Origin: Methylobacterium sp. FF17
GTDB taxonomy: Bacteria > Pseudomonadota > Alphaproteobacteria > Rhizobiales > Beijerinckiaceae
Assembly: GCF_025813715.1 (NCBI RefSeq)
Contig: NZ_CP107532.1
Location: 4,542,001-4,606,000 of the forward strand
Length of the DNA: 64,000 nucleotides
Direction: 5' to 3'
Shown: one piece after another, positions 16,058-24,965 of the stretch
How the letters are laid out: each line of letters starts with the position of its first letter
Position numbering within the stretch: position 1 is the stretch's first letter
Notes under the pieces: model-generated
The model's input: the letters and a program-made list of their open reading frames with translations, nothing else
Database searches by the model: none
Told to the model about the DNA's origin: nothing
Program-made: the position numbers and the translations under genes

Positions 16058-17007
16058 GCGGCGCCCTTCCGGCTGGCGGCGATCGCCTCCTCCAGGTCAA
16101 CCTGGCGCGGATCGTGGCCAGCTCCGGAAACCACGGTCATGCGCTCGCGCGGCTTCTGCTCACGCACGACAAGGCCAGCATGCTCCAGGAAGCGCTTGCG
16201 CCCCTTGGCATCGAGGCGCTGCCAGTTCGAGACGATCCGGCGGAACAGTTCCTCCTGAGGATCACCTTCACCGGTTGGCGCATCGCCTGCAGCGATCCGG
16301 GCCCTGGCGACGGTATCGGCCGATCCATCGACCAGGAGCTTGGCAAGGCGGACCTGCCGCTCGGCCGGTTCCGATCCGAGGCGCTGCAATTCCGAAGCGT
16401 TGCGAGCGATGCCCGACCCGCGCAGGATACGGATTGCCTCTGGATCGAGGGCCTGTGAGAGCGCGAGGGCGTACTTCACGGTGCGCTCGCCGAGACCGCA
16501 CTTCTCGGCCATCTCGTCGGTGAAACGACGCGGACCAAAGTGCAGACTTTGCCCTTTGATCGCCTTCTTGGAGCGACGGTCGCCGCCTCGCCCGGCTTCG
16601 GGGTTCAGAAGCTCCCAGACACGCTTGTGCTCGGCGATGAAGAGCGCCCGGTCGAGGGCGTTGAGATCGTGACGGACCAGGTTCTCCTGAACCTCCGCCA
16701 GCCGAGCCTGAAGCGCATCGTAGGTGCTGATTTCAGCACGGATTGACGCGCGTCCCAGCAGCCGGTGGGCGGCGAGCCGATGGCCGCCGGACACCAGGGC
16801 ATAGGACTGCTTGATGCCTTCGCGGGGATCGGGTTGGCGCAGGACGACAGGCGGGAGCCGGGCGCCCTGCTCCATCGACGCGGCCATGGCTTCAGCCCAA
16901 GCGGGCTCGATCTCACGCAGGCGATTGCCGTCGTAGATGTCGGCGAGAGCTACGTCCTCGATCGGAAAGGACAGCTCGGACGGCCGGACGGGGAGGGGCA
17001 TGTCCAT
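16054..17007 (-). CDS. ParB-like nuclease-domain protein of the phage early operon
   Basis: The 317-residue protein starts MDMPLPVRPSELSFPIEDVAL. Residues 12-115 form a ParB N-terminal domain with the motif LVSGGHRLAAHRLLG and ENLVRHDLNALDRALFIAE. A KorB-like HTH follows (FTDEMAEKCGLGERTVKYAL). Such proteins bind or nick DNA, or use CTP. It lies between ner and the transposase gene, so it is expressed first in the early transcript; a role in early regulation or phage DNA maintenance is inferred. A second ATG two codons inside is an alternative start. Confidence 0.85.
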   Translation of the reverse strand: MDMPLPVRPSELSFPIEDVALADIYDGNRLREIEPAWAEAMAASMEQGARLPPVVLRQPDPREGIKQSYALVSGGHRLAAHRLLGRASIRAEISTYDALQARLAEVQENLVRHDLNALDRALFIAEHKRVWELLNPEAGRGGDRRSKKAIKGQSLHFGPRRFTDEMAEKCGLGERTVKYALALSQALDPEAIRILRGSGIARNASELQRLGSEPAERQVRLAKLLVDGSADTVARARIAAGDAPTGEGDPQEELFRRIVSNWQRLDAKGRKRFLEHAGLVVREQKPRERMTVVSGAGHDPRQVDLEEAIAASRKGAA

Positions 17008-17021
17008 GGGACGCGACACCC

Positions 17022-17303
17022 TCAAGCTGCCGTTTTCTGCACGGCGCCCTGCAAGCGCTTGAGCGCGCCGCCTGGGCCGTACCACTGCGGCCAGAGATCC
17101 TCGACAGGGGTCTCGATGAAGGCGGCGATGATCCGCTGCCCCTTAGGCCAGCGCTTATAAAACGCAGTGTTCAGGACGCCGGGCTTGAAGCCGTGCTCCC
17201 GGTTGAGGGACGAAACGGTGGCGCCTCGCTTCCGAATGGCGGCCAAAATGTCTTGTTGGTGCCAGCCCCCCTGTGTCGGAGGAGCGCTATCCGCGCTGCT
17301 CAT
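17022..17303 (-). CDS. ner: Ner-like early repressor (Nlp/SfsB family HTH)
   Basis: The 93-residue protein contains the Ner signature: WHQQDILAAIRKRGATVSSL, NREHGFKPGVLNTAFYKRWPKG, then QRIIAAFIETPVEDLWPQWY. Ner turns down early and repressor transcription in Mu. It is the first leftward gene after the divergent control region, matching its position in Mu. The last 20 residues are an extension not typical of Mu Ner. Confidence 0.93.
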   Translation of the reverse strand: MSSADSAPPTQGGWHQQDILAAIRKRGATVSSLNREHGFKPGVLNTAFYKRWPKGQRIIAAFIETPVEDLWPQWYGPGGALKRLQGAVQKTAA

Positions 17304-17395
17304 GAACCGTTAACCTCGCTTTTAGGACTCGCTATCTAGAACGTGCAGATTTCTGCACTCTGGGTCAAGCGGGAAACTGCACTAACGGACAGTTA
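17304..17395. promoter_or_regulatory. divergent repressor/early operator region
   Basis: This 92-base gap separates the leftward ner start and the rightward repressor start. It holds a near-perfect inverted repeat GTGCAGATTTCTGCAC (17343-17358) and a further half-site CTGCAC (17377-17382), plus GTTAAC at 17309-17314 and AGTTAA just before the repressor ATG. These are the likely operators for repressor and Ner. Promoter hexamers are not clear enough to assign. Confidence 0.7.
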
Positions 17396-18181
17396 ATGGC
17401 CTTCGTCGATCAAACGGGTGGGGATGAGCATGACGCCGCCACCATCCAAGCTCTGGCCGAGAGGCTGAAAGCTGCCGTGAAGGCAGCGGGCGGCAACAAG
17501 GATGTGGCTGATAGATCAGGCGTTCCGCTCCGGACGCTGAACAGCTACATGGCCGGAGAAGCTGATCCGAAGCTCACGAAGCTCGACCGGATCGCAGCAG
17601 TTTGCGGCACGACCGTCGACATCCTGCTGGGCAGGAAACTGCCCGATCGAGAGACGGTCGATCGGCCACCTCTGACTTTGGATCTCTCCAGTATCGGTGC
17701 CGGGGCAGATGCCGTGGCGCGCCGCGCCTTGCGCTACCAGGGCGAGCTGCTGGTCCCCGAGGGCTTTGTGGCGGTGCCCTTCCTCGAAGTGAGGGCCTCA
17801 GCGGGTGGCGGTCGAGCGAGCTTGCCAGCCGAAGTCGTAGCGACGTCCCACTTCCTCTTCAGCGAGGCCTGGCTTCGATCACTCGGCGTATCCACACACA
17901 GCGCGGAGCTGCTGCAAGCGCAGGGCGACAGCATGCATCCCACGATCCAGGATGGAGACTTGATGCTGGTCGATCGCAGCTATGGCGACGTTGTTCACGG
18001 CAAGATCTACGCACTCGTCATCAACGATCTTGTCGTCGTGAAGCGCGTGAACTTCCTCGCGATCGGCGGCATGATGCTGATCTCGGACAACGACCGATAC
18101 CCTTCGGAGACGGTGCCCCGAGATGAAGTCGGCAGCCTTAGTTTCCAGGGACGCGTTGCATGGTACGGAAGAGCAATCTGA
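17396..18181 (+). CDS. prophage repressor: XRE HTH with S24/LexA-type peptidase
   Basis: The 261-residue protein has an N-terminal HTH (residues 18-75, NKDVADRSGVPLRTLNSYM) and a C-terminal S24 domain with the nucleophile in QGDSMHPTIQDGDLML and the likely general-base lysine in VVVKRV. Self-cleavage in response to RecA filaments would link induction to DNA damage, unlike the Mu c repressor but like lambda CI. It faces the early operon across the 17304-17395 operator region. Confidence 0.92.
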   Translation: MAFVDQTGGDEHDAATIQALAERLKAAVKAAGGNKDVADRSGVPLRTLNSYMAGEADPKLTKLDRIAAVCGTTVDILLGRKLPDRETVDRPPLTLDLSSIGAGADAVARRALRYQGELLVPEGFVAVPFLEVRASAGGGRASLPAEVVATSHFLFSEAWLRSLGVSTHSAELLQAQGDSMHPTIQDGDLMLVDRSYGDVVHGKIYALVINDLVVVKRVNFLAIGGMMLISDNDRYPSETVPRDEVGSLSFQGRVAWYGRAI

Positions 18182-18573
18182 TTTCGGCTTTGATAGTTGT
18201 AGCGGCGCAATTAGCGCCTTGCTCTGCCCATGCTGAGACAGGCTCGATAAGAACTTACGCACAATCCCTTCAGTCTTCAGAGCGAACGATCGCACTGGCC
18301 ATCATGGCAAAAGGCGAGAAAGAACTTGCTCAAGAGGCTAAGTTCACCCTTAGAACCGCAGAAGCCCTTGGCAAGCTAACCGATAGCGAAGTGGTGCGGA
18401 ACTGTACGCTTGCCGGCGCTCGCCTAACTCTTGTGGCCATACGCTCGGCAGCAGGACGGTCTCCCAGCATTTTGCTTGAAGTGGCGCAGTACCGCCGGGA
18501 TTACGCTCACTTCATGGGGGTTTGCGAGCAAGCGACTGGCTTAGCATTGCCCGCCGCCCCGAACCTCCGCTGA
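18160..18573 (+). CDS. secreted hypothetical protein, candidate lysogenic cargo
   Basis: The 137-residue protein begins with a signal peptide (MVRKSNLISALIVVAAQLAP, cleavage probable after SAHA near residue 25). The mature part is about 110 residues, mostly helical, with two cysteines (VRNCTLAG and GVCEQATG) that could form a disulfide. Its start overlaps the repressor end by 22 bases, so it is probably co-transcribed with the repressor in the lysogen. Base composition is clearly less GC-rich than its neighbours. No family recognised. Confidence 0.7.
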   Translation: MVRKSNLISALIVVAAQLAPCSAHAETGSIRTYAQSLQSSERTIALAIMAKGEKELAQEAKFTLRTAEALGKLTDSEVVRNCTLAGARLTLVAIRSAAGRSPSILLEVAQYRRDYAHFMGVCEQATGLALPAAPNLR

Positions 18574-18702
18574 AAGTTCCCAACGGGCGCGGCTGACGAT
18601 CAGTTTTCAACGCAATCCACAGGCGTCGAACGCGTTCTGCGATCACTGTTGTTCCCGCTTTGTTCTCGTGCAAGCATCTGGGCACCCCACCTGGAGGCTG
18701 AC

Positions 18703-18975
18703 ATGTCCAAAGGCCAGAAATCCACGTTCACCGTCCAATCCTTTCGCGAGAAGGGCAAAGGGCTGGAGGCTGAGCCTCCGCAGCAGGCGAACGACGAGGC
18801 GCACGCCTTGCGCAAGGTCGAACGAATGGCGTCAGGGAAGGCTGGTGCGGTTGCCATCCGTCAGGACGGCCATCCTGCATTGGGAGAGTTCCAAGAGCCG
18901 GTAGTGCTGAAGGTGATCGGCCGCGTGCCCCCTATCTTCGGCGACTTTCAGATACCGGACGTGATCCCCTTCTAG
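18703..18975 (+). CDS. small hypothetical phage protein
   Basis: The 90-residue protein starts MSKGQKSTFTVQSF after a strong GGAGG ribosome site five bases upstream. It is basic in its first half and ends with LKVIGRVPPIFGDFQIPDVIPF. It is separated from the next rightward gene by one base. No family recognised. Its place between repressor and phage end suggests expression in the lysogen. Confidence 0.65.
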   Translation: MSKGQKSTFTVQSFREKGKGLEAEPPQQANDEAHALRKVERMASGKAGAVAIRQDGHPALGEFQEPVVLKVIGRVPPIFGDFQIPDVIPF

Positions 18976-18976
18976 A

Positions 18977-19225
18977 ATGCCGACGCTCGATGAGTTGAAG
19001 GCGGCGGGCTATCACGGCGTGCAAGCACGCTGCGCCCGCTGCCGGTGGACGACCCAGCTCTTCTGGTCCCTCATCCAGGCTGATGGCGCATCTCAGATCG
19101 AAGGCTTGAAGGCTCGTTTAAGGTGCATGCGCTGCGGATCGAGGCCTGAACCGGCAGATGTGCGTCCCTTCTATATCGACAGGTCGACCGCCAAACCGCA
19201 CCTGGAGCCGCCATCGAGGCGCTGA
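18977..19225 (+). CDS. small zinc-ribbon-like protein at the phage end
   Basis: The 82-residue protein has two CxxC knuckles, CARCRW near residue 19 and CMRCGS near residue 50, a typical zinc-ribbon spacing. It ends about 320 bases from the phage boundary. It forms a two-gene unit with the preceding gene. Function unknown. Confidence 0.65.
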   Translation: MPTLDELKAAGYHGVQARCARCRWTTQLFWSLIQADGASQIEGLKARLRCMRCGSRPEPADVRPFYIDRSTAKPHLEPPSRR

Positions 19226-19230
19226 CGGAG

Positions 19231-19345
19231 CATCCCACTTAGCATCCCACTTAGATTTCGGCGTCTTCGTCTATGCCGATGAGATGACAACGGTTTCTGC
19301 GATTTGCATCCGCCTCGGGCTACCTGTGCCAATCATCCCACTTAG
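19231..19345. repeat. three copies of CATCCCACTTAG near the phage end
   Basis: The 12-mer occurs in tandem at 19231-19242 and 19243-19254 and once more at 19334-19345, all in the same orientation. The third copy is preceded by GTGCCAAT, partly resembling the 19-bp end repeats further right. They may be accessory protein-binding sites of the phage end. The rest of this non-coding stretch (19226-19408) shows nothing else recognisable. Confidence 0.7.
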
Positions 19346-19408
19346 AAGGCTCTGATCGGGCCTCTCGAAGGGCAACGATGTCGACGGCCTGTGAGCCCTC
19401 TGAAATCC

Positions 19409-19550
19409 GTGCCATTTGATCCTGCGCGACGATATTGGCCCTTCCGACCCGCCTTTGGTCGCTAAGCCACTGCAAGAACTAGGTTTCGATCGGCTAACCC
19501 CGGCAAAAACCGCCTAATCCCGCCTGTGCCATATGATCCTGCACACCACA
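19409..19550. mobile_element. prophage end with two direct transposase-site-like repeats
   Basis: GTGCCATTTGATCCTGCGC (19409-19427) and GTGCCATATGATCCTGCAC (19526-19544) match at 17 of 19 positions, lie 117 bases apart in the same orientation, and the second is six bases from the deduced end at 19550. Mu ends carry several such MuA-binding sites (L1, L2, L3). The terminal bases ...CCACA on the plus strand read TGTGG inward, matching the TG...CA rule of these phages. Confidence 0.75.
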
Positions 19551-20558
19551 CGCCGCCCGGAGCTGGCCGGGATCGGGCAGGTCCTCGGCATCGTAGACCA
19601 CGAGGCAGGCGCCCCGCGCCAGCGGCAGGGCGGCATTGAGGGCACGGGGTTTCGTGCGCGGCAGGCCGCCCGGGACGCGGATCACTTCGAATCGGGCGGG
19701 CAGGGCGGCGGCGTCGAGCGCGGCGCCCGTCTCGCGATCGTCGGCCTCGATCACGAACTTCAGGTCGAGCTTGGCCACCGGGTAGTCCAGGCGCGCGAGG
19801 GCGGCGACGAGGCGCGGCACCACCCGCGCCTCCCGGTGCAGGGCCACCAGCACGGGGTAGACCGGAAGCTTCGCATCGGGCAGCGGGGTCTCCGGTTCCG
19901 GTTCGGCCTCGACGCTGACGGCGGCGATCCGGAACGTCACCGTGGCGAGGAAGAGGAACTGCACCAGGGTCCAGGCCCCCAGGAGCAGGGAGGCGGGGGC
20001 GAGGCTGGCGGCGAGGCACGCCGCACCGATCAGGAGGCCCAGGAGGGCCAGCTGCGGGCCCTGCCCGCCGGGGCCCAGCGCCCAGTCCGGACGCCGTCGC
20101 TGCAGCGTATCCGCCGCATGGGCGGCGATCCCGGCGGGGTTGGCGGCGAACACGGCCTCGCGCAGGGCCCGGGGCGTGGTGATGGCCATCGGAGTCCCCT
20201 CTCGCAGGAGGGCGGCGATGGCGGGGCCGCGCGGCGCGCGGACGAAGGCGGCGGGCCCCGGTCGCGCCAGGGGGGCGAGCCCGGCGACCAGGCTGTCGGG
20301 AAAGCGCGTCCCCTCGCCGAGCGCCAGGTCGCCGGGGAGGAACGGCACCCCGAGCGCCGCCGCGAGCGCGCGGTAATACGCCGCTTCGTCGATCAGGTCG
20401 GCGTGGAGGAGGGCGGTGGCAGCGTCGCTGCCGCAGGCGCGGGCCAGGGCGGCGGCGTGCGCGAGGAGGCCCGGATCGAAGCCCTGCTTCGCGAGGAAAC
20501 CGATCTCGGGCGGCAGCGGACCGGCGGAGCCGGTCGGTGCGGAGATGAGAAGCGACAT
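19494..20558 (-). pseudogene. family 2 glycosyltransferase truncated by the prophage
   Basis: The frame starts MSLLISAPTGSAG. Residues of about 15-160 resemble the N-terminal domain of type II secretion ATPase E (FLAKQGFDPGLL, ALGVPFLPGDLAL) that precedes some exopolysaccharide glycosyltransferases. Two membrane helices follow (residues 175-215), then the GT2 start (VYPVLVALHREARVVPRLV, FVIEADD, TKPRALNAAL, VVYDAED). After LRAA the sequence changes to 18 foreign codons and stops at 19494. The second half of the enzyme, with the QxxRW-type region, must lie beyond the other phage end. It is probably inactive. Confidence 0.85.
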
Positions 20559-20670
20559 CGCAGCCGGCCTCCCGACGGCTCGGGGATGTGCTAGGGAAGA
20601 CGGCGTGAGCCAGACCGTATCCCCGCGCAACCCGCGCAACACACATACAACTTCTGCGAACAGGCACGGG

Positions 20671-21519
20671 ATGGCAAGGCGAAGCCGTGGGCCGGCCGCC
20701 GCTTTCGCCCTCATCGCCCTCCTGTCCTGTGGAGATTTCGCGTCGGCGGAGGGAGTGACGATCCCGAACTTCTGGAATCCACGCACCCGCCAGGAGCGCA
20801 TGGAGACCCAGCCGAGCGCCCGCGCGGTCCGCTTCCTCACCGACGACGAGTTCCCGCCCCTGCATTTCGCAGGGCCCGACGGCGCGCCCACCGGCTTCGT
20901 GGTGGAACTCGCCCGCGCGGTCTGCGAGCGGCTGGCGATGACCTGCACGGTCCAGGCCCGGCGCTTCGACACCCTCCTCGACGCCCTGGCCGACCGGCAG
21001 GGAGACGTCGTCGCCGCCGCGATCCCGCTGACGCCGGCCCTGCGCGCCCGCTTCCTCGCCACACGGCCGTATTTCCGCTGGCCGGCGCGCTTCGCCGCCC
21101 GCACCGACCGGAACCAGCCCGCGCCCTCCGCCGCCGCGCTCGCGGGGCGAAGCGTCGGCGTGGTCGGCGGCAGCGCGCACGCGGCCTACCTCAAGGCGTT
21201 CTTCCCCGGCGCGGTGGCGAAGGACTTCACGGACCTCGCCACGGCCGAGGGCGCGCTGCGCCGGGGCGAGGTCGACTACGTCTTCGCCGACGGGCTGAAC
21301 CTCGCCCTCTGGATCGGCGGCGTGGAGGCGGCCAATTGCTGCGCCTTCACCGGCGGCGACTACCTCGAGAACCGCTATTTCGGCGAGGGCATCGGCCTCG
21401 TCACCCGCGCCGACGAACCGGCCCTGTCGCGGGCCCTGGACGACGCGCTGCAGCGGCTCTGGGACGAGGGGAAATACGCGGAGCTCTACCTGCGGTTCTT
21501 CCCGCTGAGCCCGTTCTGA
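20671..21519 (+). CDS. periplasmic amino-acid-type substrate-binding protein (SBP_bac_3)
   Basis: The 282-residue protein has a signal peptide (residues 1-26, ending FASA) and a family 3 solute-binding fold: VRFLTDDEFPPLHF, GFVVELARAVCERL, FDTLLDALADRQGDVVAA and LAGRSVGVVGGSAHAAYL. Such proteins bind polar amino acids for ABC import or feed sensor systems. No permease or ATPase gene is adjacent. The ATG at 20671 is chosen because the signal peptide starts there. It is divergent from the broken glycosyltransferase. Confidence 0.82.
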   Translation: MARRSRGPAAAFALIALLSCGDFASAEGVTIPNFWNPRTRQERMETQPSARAVRFLTDDEFPPLHFAGPDGAPTGFVVELARAVCERLAMTCTVQARRFDTLLDALADRQGDVVAAAIPLTPALRARFLATRPYFRWPARFAARTDRNQPAPSAAALAGRSVGVVGGSAHAAYLKAFFPGAVAKDFTDLATAEGALRRGEVDYVFADGLNLALWIGGVEAANCCAFTGGDYLENRYFGEGIGLVTRADEPALSRALDDALQRLWDEGKYAELYLRFFPLSPF

Positions 21520-21765
21520 GGGGGACCGGGGCCGCGCCTCGGGGACCGGAACGGTTCAGTCCCGGCACATCGCGAAGGGAAAGGCGCCGGTTCCGCTCCG
21601 AGGGCTAACCCTTACGCGGAGGTCGAGGAATTCCGGCCCGGCCGAGGAACGCGTCCGACGGGTTCGTCACGAAGCCGCGCTCCCCGGAGGAGAGGCCCGC
21701 GCGGTTCTCGGCGCTGAGCGATCCACGTATCCAGGCCCCCCGCAGGGCCGTCACTTGCAAACGAT

Positions 21766-22962
21766 TCAGAGGCGCAACCGGCCGCCGCTCACCGCGACCC
21801 CGAGGAGGAGCAGGGCCACGGCCAGGAACGCCAGGGTCAGGCTGGTGGCGTGGGCGAGAAAGCCGATCGCGGCGGGTCCCGCGAGCACACCGGCATAGCC
21901 CAGGGTGGTCACGGCGGGGATCGCCAGGGCCGCCTGCATGGCGGTCTGGCGGCCGGCGGCGGTGAACAGCACCGGCACGATGTTGGCGCAGCCGGCCCCC
22001 ACCAGGCCATAGCCGAGGAGCGTCACGGGCCAGGAGGGCACGGCCGTCACGAGGCCGAGGCCGCAGGCCGCGAGGAGGGCGCCGCCGACGACGATGCGGC
22101 GCCGGCCGATTCGGCGCACCAGGGCGTCCCCGCCGAGCCGTCCCGCCGTCATGGTCAGCGAGAAGGCCGCATAGCCGAGGCCCGCCCAGGCCGGATCGAG
22201 CCCGCGTTCCTGGATGAGGAAGACCCCGCTCCAGTCCAGGGCCGAGCCCTCCGTGAGGAAGACCACGAAGCAGAGGATGCCGATGAGGAGCACGGGCCCG
22301 CGCGGCACCGCGAAGGCCGGCCCCTGCGCCCTGGGTTCGCCCGGCAGGATGCCGGGCCATGCGCCCGCGAGGGCGGCCACGATGCCGGCGACCACCGCGA
22401 GGGTGGCGGCCAGGGGCGTCAGGCCGAGGCCGAGCAGGAGGCTGATACCGGCCGCCCCCACGATGCAGCCGAGGCTGTAGAGGCCGTGGAAGCCCGACAT
22501 CATCGGGCGTCCCGCCCGGCGCTCCACCACCACGGCCTGCAGGTTCATCAGGCAGTCGAGGAGGCCGAGGCCCATCCCGAGCCCGGTGAGCGCCACGGCG
22601 AGGACGGGGAGATGGGCGGCGGAGGCGAGCAGCGCCAGGGCCACGCCCGTGGCCGCGACGGCGACGACCAGCAGCGGGCGGGGCCCGACGCACCGGGCCA
22701 GCACCCCCGCCACCGGCATGGTGACGAGGGAGCCGATGCCGAGGCAGAGGAGGAGAAGCCCGAGGGCGGCGTCGTCGAGTTGGGCCCGCGCCTTCACGAA
22801 CGGCACCAGGGGCGCCCAGGCCGCGACCCCGAAACCCACGATGAGGAACAGGAGGCGGGTGGAGCGGATCTCCGCCGCGCCGATGGCGGGCGCAGTGCCA
22901 CGGCCGGACGCGATCATCGAGCCTGATGGCATCGAACGTGATGGCATGGAACCTGACGTCAT
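21766..22962 (-). CDS. MFS transporter (YbjJ-like)
   Basis: The product of about 398 residues has twelve predicted membrane segments, from [18 protein letters not shown] to [15 protein letters not shown]. It resembles the YbjJ/FucP-like MFS branch; substrate unknown. The N-terminus is uncertain: three near-identical MPSGSM/MTSGSM codons give possible starts at 22962, 22947, 22932 and 22917. The 22962 ATG has a GGAAG site upstream. It converges with the binding-protein gene; the 246-base gap between them shows no clear terminator. Confidence 0.82.
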   Translation of the reverse strand: MTSGSMPSRSMPSGSMIASGRGTAPAIGAAEIRSTRLLFLIVGFGVAAWAPLVPFVKARAQLDDAALGLLLLCLGIGSLVTMPVAGVLARCVGPRPLLVVAVAATGVALALLASAAHLPVLAVALTGLGMGLGLLDCLMNLQAVVVERRAGRPMMSGFHGLYSLGCIVGAAGISLLLGLGLTPLAATLAVVAGIVAALAGAWPGILPGEPRAQGPAFAVPRGPVLLIGILCFVVFLTEGSALDWSGVFLIQERGLDPAWAGLGYAAFSLTMTAGRLGGDALVRRIGRRRIVVGGALLAACGLGLVTAVPSWPVTLLGYGLVGAGCANIVPVLFTAAGRQTAMQAALAIPAVTTLGYAGVLAGPAAIGFLAHATSLTLAFLAVALLLLGVAVSGGRLRL

Positions 22963-23171
22963 GGACGCTTCCCTGCGCCCCCCGCCGGGGCCGCGCTTTC
23001 GGAAGTCGAGGTTTCGCAAGGCGACGCGGCAAACGTATGAAGCCCCGCGCCCCGGGGCGGGCGAGGCTGCCATGTCGCCGACGCAGGCGCGGCCCGTCCG
23101 TTGACCCTCCGGGACGCGCTCCCTACGGTGCCGCCCTTCCGCCCATTCCTTGCAGAACTGACGCTGTCCTC

Positions 23172-24857
23172 ATGTCGTCCCCGACCTCCCCGGCCCTCGA
23201 CCCCGACCTCATCGCGGCCGCCGCCACCGCCGCCGCCTGGCCCTTCGAGGAGGCGCGCAAGCTCGTAGCGCGGCTGGAGCGGCGCCCCAAGGACGAAGTG
23301 CTGTTCGAGACGGGTTACGGCCCCTCGGGCCTGCCGCATATCGGCACCTTCGGCGAGGTGGCGCGCACCTCCATGGTCCGTCACGCCTTCCGGGTGCTGA
23401 CCAACGACCGCGTGCCGACGCGGCTGATCGCGTTCTCGGACGACATGGACGGCCTGCGCAAGGTGCCGGACAACGTGCCGAACAAGCCCCTGCTGATCGG
23501 CGCCCTGAACCAGCCGCTGACCCGCGTGCCGGACCCGTTCGGCACCCATGACAGCTTCGGCGCGCACAACAACGCCGAACTGCGCCGCTTCCTCGACGCC
23601 TTCGGCTTCGAGTACGAGTTCCGTTCGGCCACCGAATGCTACCGCTCGGGCGTGTTCGACACCGCCCTGCTCACGGTGCTGGAGCGCTACGAGGCCGTGA
23701 TGGCGATCATGCTGCCGTCCCTGCGCGCGGAGCGCTCGGCGAGCTACTCGCCCTTCCTGCCGATCCACCCGGAGACGGGGGAGGTGATGCAGGTGGCCAT
23801 CGACGAGGTCCGGGTCTCGGCCGGCACCCTGGTCTGGCGCGACCCGAAGACGGGGACGCGCTACGAGACGCCCGTGACGGGGGGCCACGCCAAGCTGCAG
23901 TGGAAGCCCGATTGGGCCATGCGCTGGGTGGCGCTCGGCATCGACTACGAGATGGCCGGCAAGGACCTCATCGATTCCGTGAAGCTCTCGGGCGAGATCG
24001 CCCGCGCGCTCGGCGGCGAGCCGCCGGAGGGGTTCAACTACGAACTCTTCCTCGACAAGGACGGCAAGAAGATCTCGAAGTCGAAGGGCAACGGCCTCTC
24101 GATCGACGACTGGCTGGTCTACGGCACCGCCGACAGCCTCGCGCTGTTCATGTACAACAAGCCCCGCGAGGCCAAGCGCCTGTTCGTGGAGATGATCCCG
24201 CGCCAGGTCGACGATTACCTCGGCTTCCTGGAGAAGTATCCGACCCAGGAGCCGGCGCAGAAGCTCGGCAATCCGGTCTGGCACCTGCACGCGGGTCATC
24301 CCCCGGCGGCGGAAGCCGTGGGCAAGGGCGGCGCCCTGAACTTCGCCATGCTCCTCAACCTCGCGGCGGTGGCCAACACCGAGGATCCGGCGGTGCTGTG
24401 GGGCTTCATCCGCCGCTACGACCCGGAGGTGGGGCCGGAGACCCATCCGGTGCTGAACCGCCTCGTCGGCCACGCGCTCGCCTATTTCCGCGATCTCGTG
24501 CGCCCGGCCAAGACCTACCGCGCCGCGACGAATGCCGAGCGGACGGCCCTGGAGGACCTCTCCGAAACCCTTGCCGCGCATGCGGGCTCGGTCGATCCGG
24601 AGGGATTGCAGGCGGTGGTCTACGAGGTCGGGCGCCGACACTTCCCCGACCTGTCGGGCAAGGCCAAGAGCCCGGACGGGCGCCCCGGCGTGTCACAGGC
24701 TTGGTTCACGACGATCTACAACGTGCTGTTCGGCGAGGCGCGGGGTCCGCGCTTCGGCTCCTTCATCGCCCTCTACGGCGTCGCCGAGACGCGGGCGCTG
24801 ATCGGGCAGGCGCTCGCGGGCGCCTTCCTGCCGTCCGCCCTCCCGACGGACGCCTGA
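23172..24857 (+). CDS. lysK: class I lysyl-tRNA synthetase
   Basis: The 561-residue enzyme charges tRNA-Lys. It is of the class I (archaeal-type) family: the HIGH-like HIGT is at residues 56-59 and the KMSKS-like KISKSKG near 300-306. Other family segments include [14 protein letters not shown] and [14 protein letters not shown]. Alphaproteobacteria commonly carry this type instead of the class II LysS. The ATG at 23172 is favoured by the conserved N-terminus; upstream sequence in frame is not protein-like. It stands alone between divergent MFS and convergent SDR units. Confidence 0.96.
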   Translation: MSSPTSPALDPDLIAAAATAAAWPFEEARKLVARLERRPKDEVLFETGYGPSGLPHIGTFGEVARTSMVRHAFRVLTNDRVPTRLIAFSDDMDGLRKVPDNVPNKPLLIGALNQPLTRVPDPFGTHDSFGAHNNAELRRFLDAFGFEYEFRSATECYRSGVFDTALLTVLERYEAVMAIMLPSLRAERSASYSPFLPIHPETGEVMQVAIDEVRVSAGTLVWRDPKTGTRYETPVTGGHAKLQWKPDWAMRWVALGIDYEMAGKDLIDSVKLSGEIARALGGEPPEGFNYELFLDKDGKKISKSKGNGLSIDDWLVYGTADSLALFMYNKPREAKRLFVEMIPRQVDDYLGFLEKYPTQEPAQKLGNPVWHLHAGHPPAAEAVGKGGALNFAMLLNLAAVANTEDPAVLWGFIRRYDPEVGPETHPVLNRLVGHALAYFRDLVRPAKTYRAATNAERTALEDLSETLAAHAGSVDPEGLQAVVYEVGRRHFPDLSGKAKSPDGRPGVSQAWFTTIYNVLFGEARGPRFGSFIALYGVAETRALIGQALAGAFLPSALPTDA

Positions 24858-24965
24858 CGGACGTATCCCGCGCCGGCGCATCACGCTGGCGCGAGGTCAT
24901 GTGCGAAGGCGCACAATGTTGCTTGTCGTGAAGGCCGAGGCCGGCTAGAACCCTGCCACCAGACG

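Larger units (their letters stand above)
1..19550. mobile_element. Mu-like transposable prophage (one end inside the window)
   Basis: The order from 17396 leftward is repressor, Ner, DDE transposase, MuB ATPase, Gam, GemA, Mor, lysozyme, DUF2730, DUF3486, terminase, DUF935 portal and F-like head protein. This is the hallmark order of phage Mu relatives. The right boundary is set at 19550 because the broken glycosyltransferase reading frame stops matching its family there and because the phage side ends in CA-3', as transposable-phage ends do. The remaining head, tail and end sequences lie to the left of the window. No stop or frameshift is seen in the phage genes, so the element may be functional. 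Confidence 0.93.

Noticed and set aside
17008..17085. Upstream start for the ParB-like protein
   Set aside because: The extra 26 residues are Arg-rich and overlap the ner coding end; the ParB fold begins after the ATG at 17007.
19226..19560. tRNA gene as the prophage attachment site
   Set aside because: No tRNA-like arms were found, and the phage is a transposing type that inserts into a protein-coding gene.
19462..21180. 572-residue minus-strand frame overlapping the glycosyltransferase
   Set aside because: It is in another frame from the recognisable GT2 sequence and is Arg/Pro-rich without motifs.
22959..24641. 560-residue minus-strand open frame opposite lysK
   Set aside because: It is a shadow of the class I lysyl-tRNA synthetase gene and lacks any recognisable motif.
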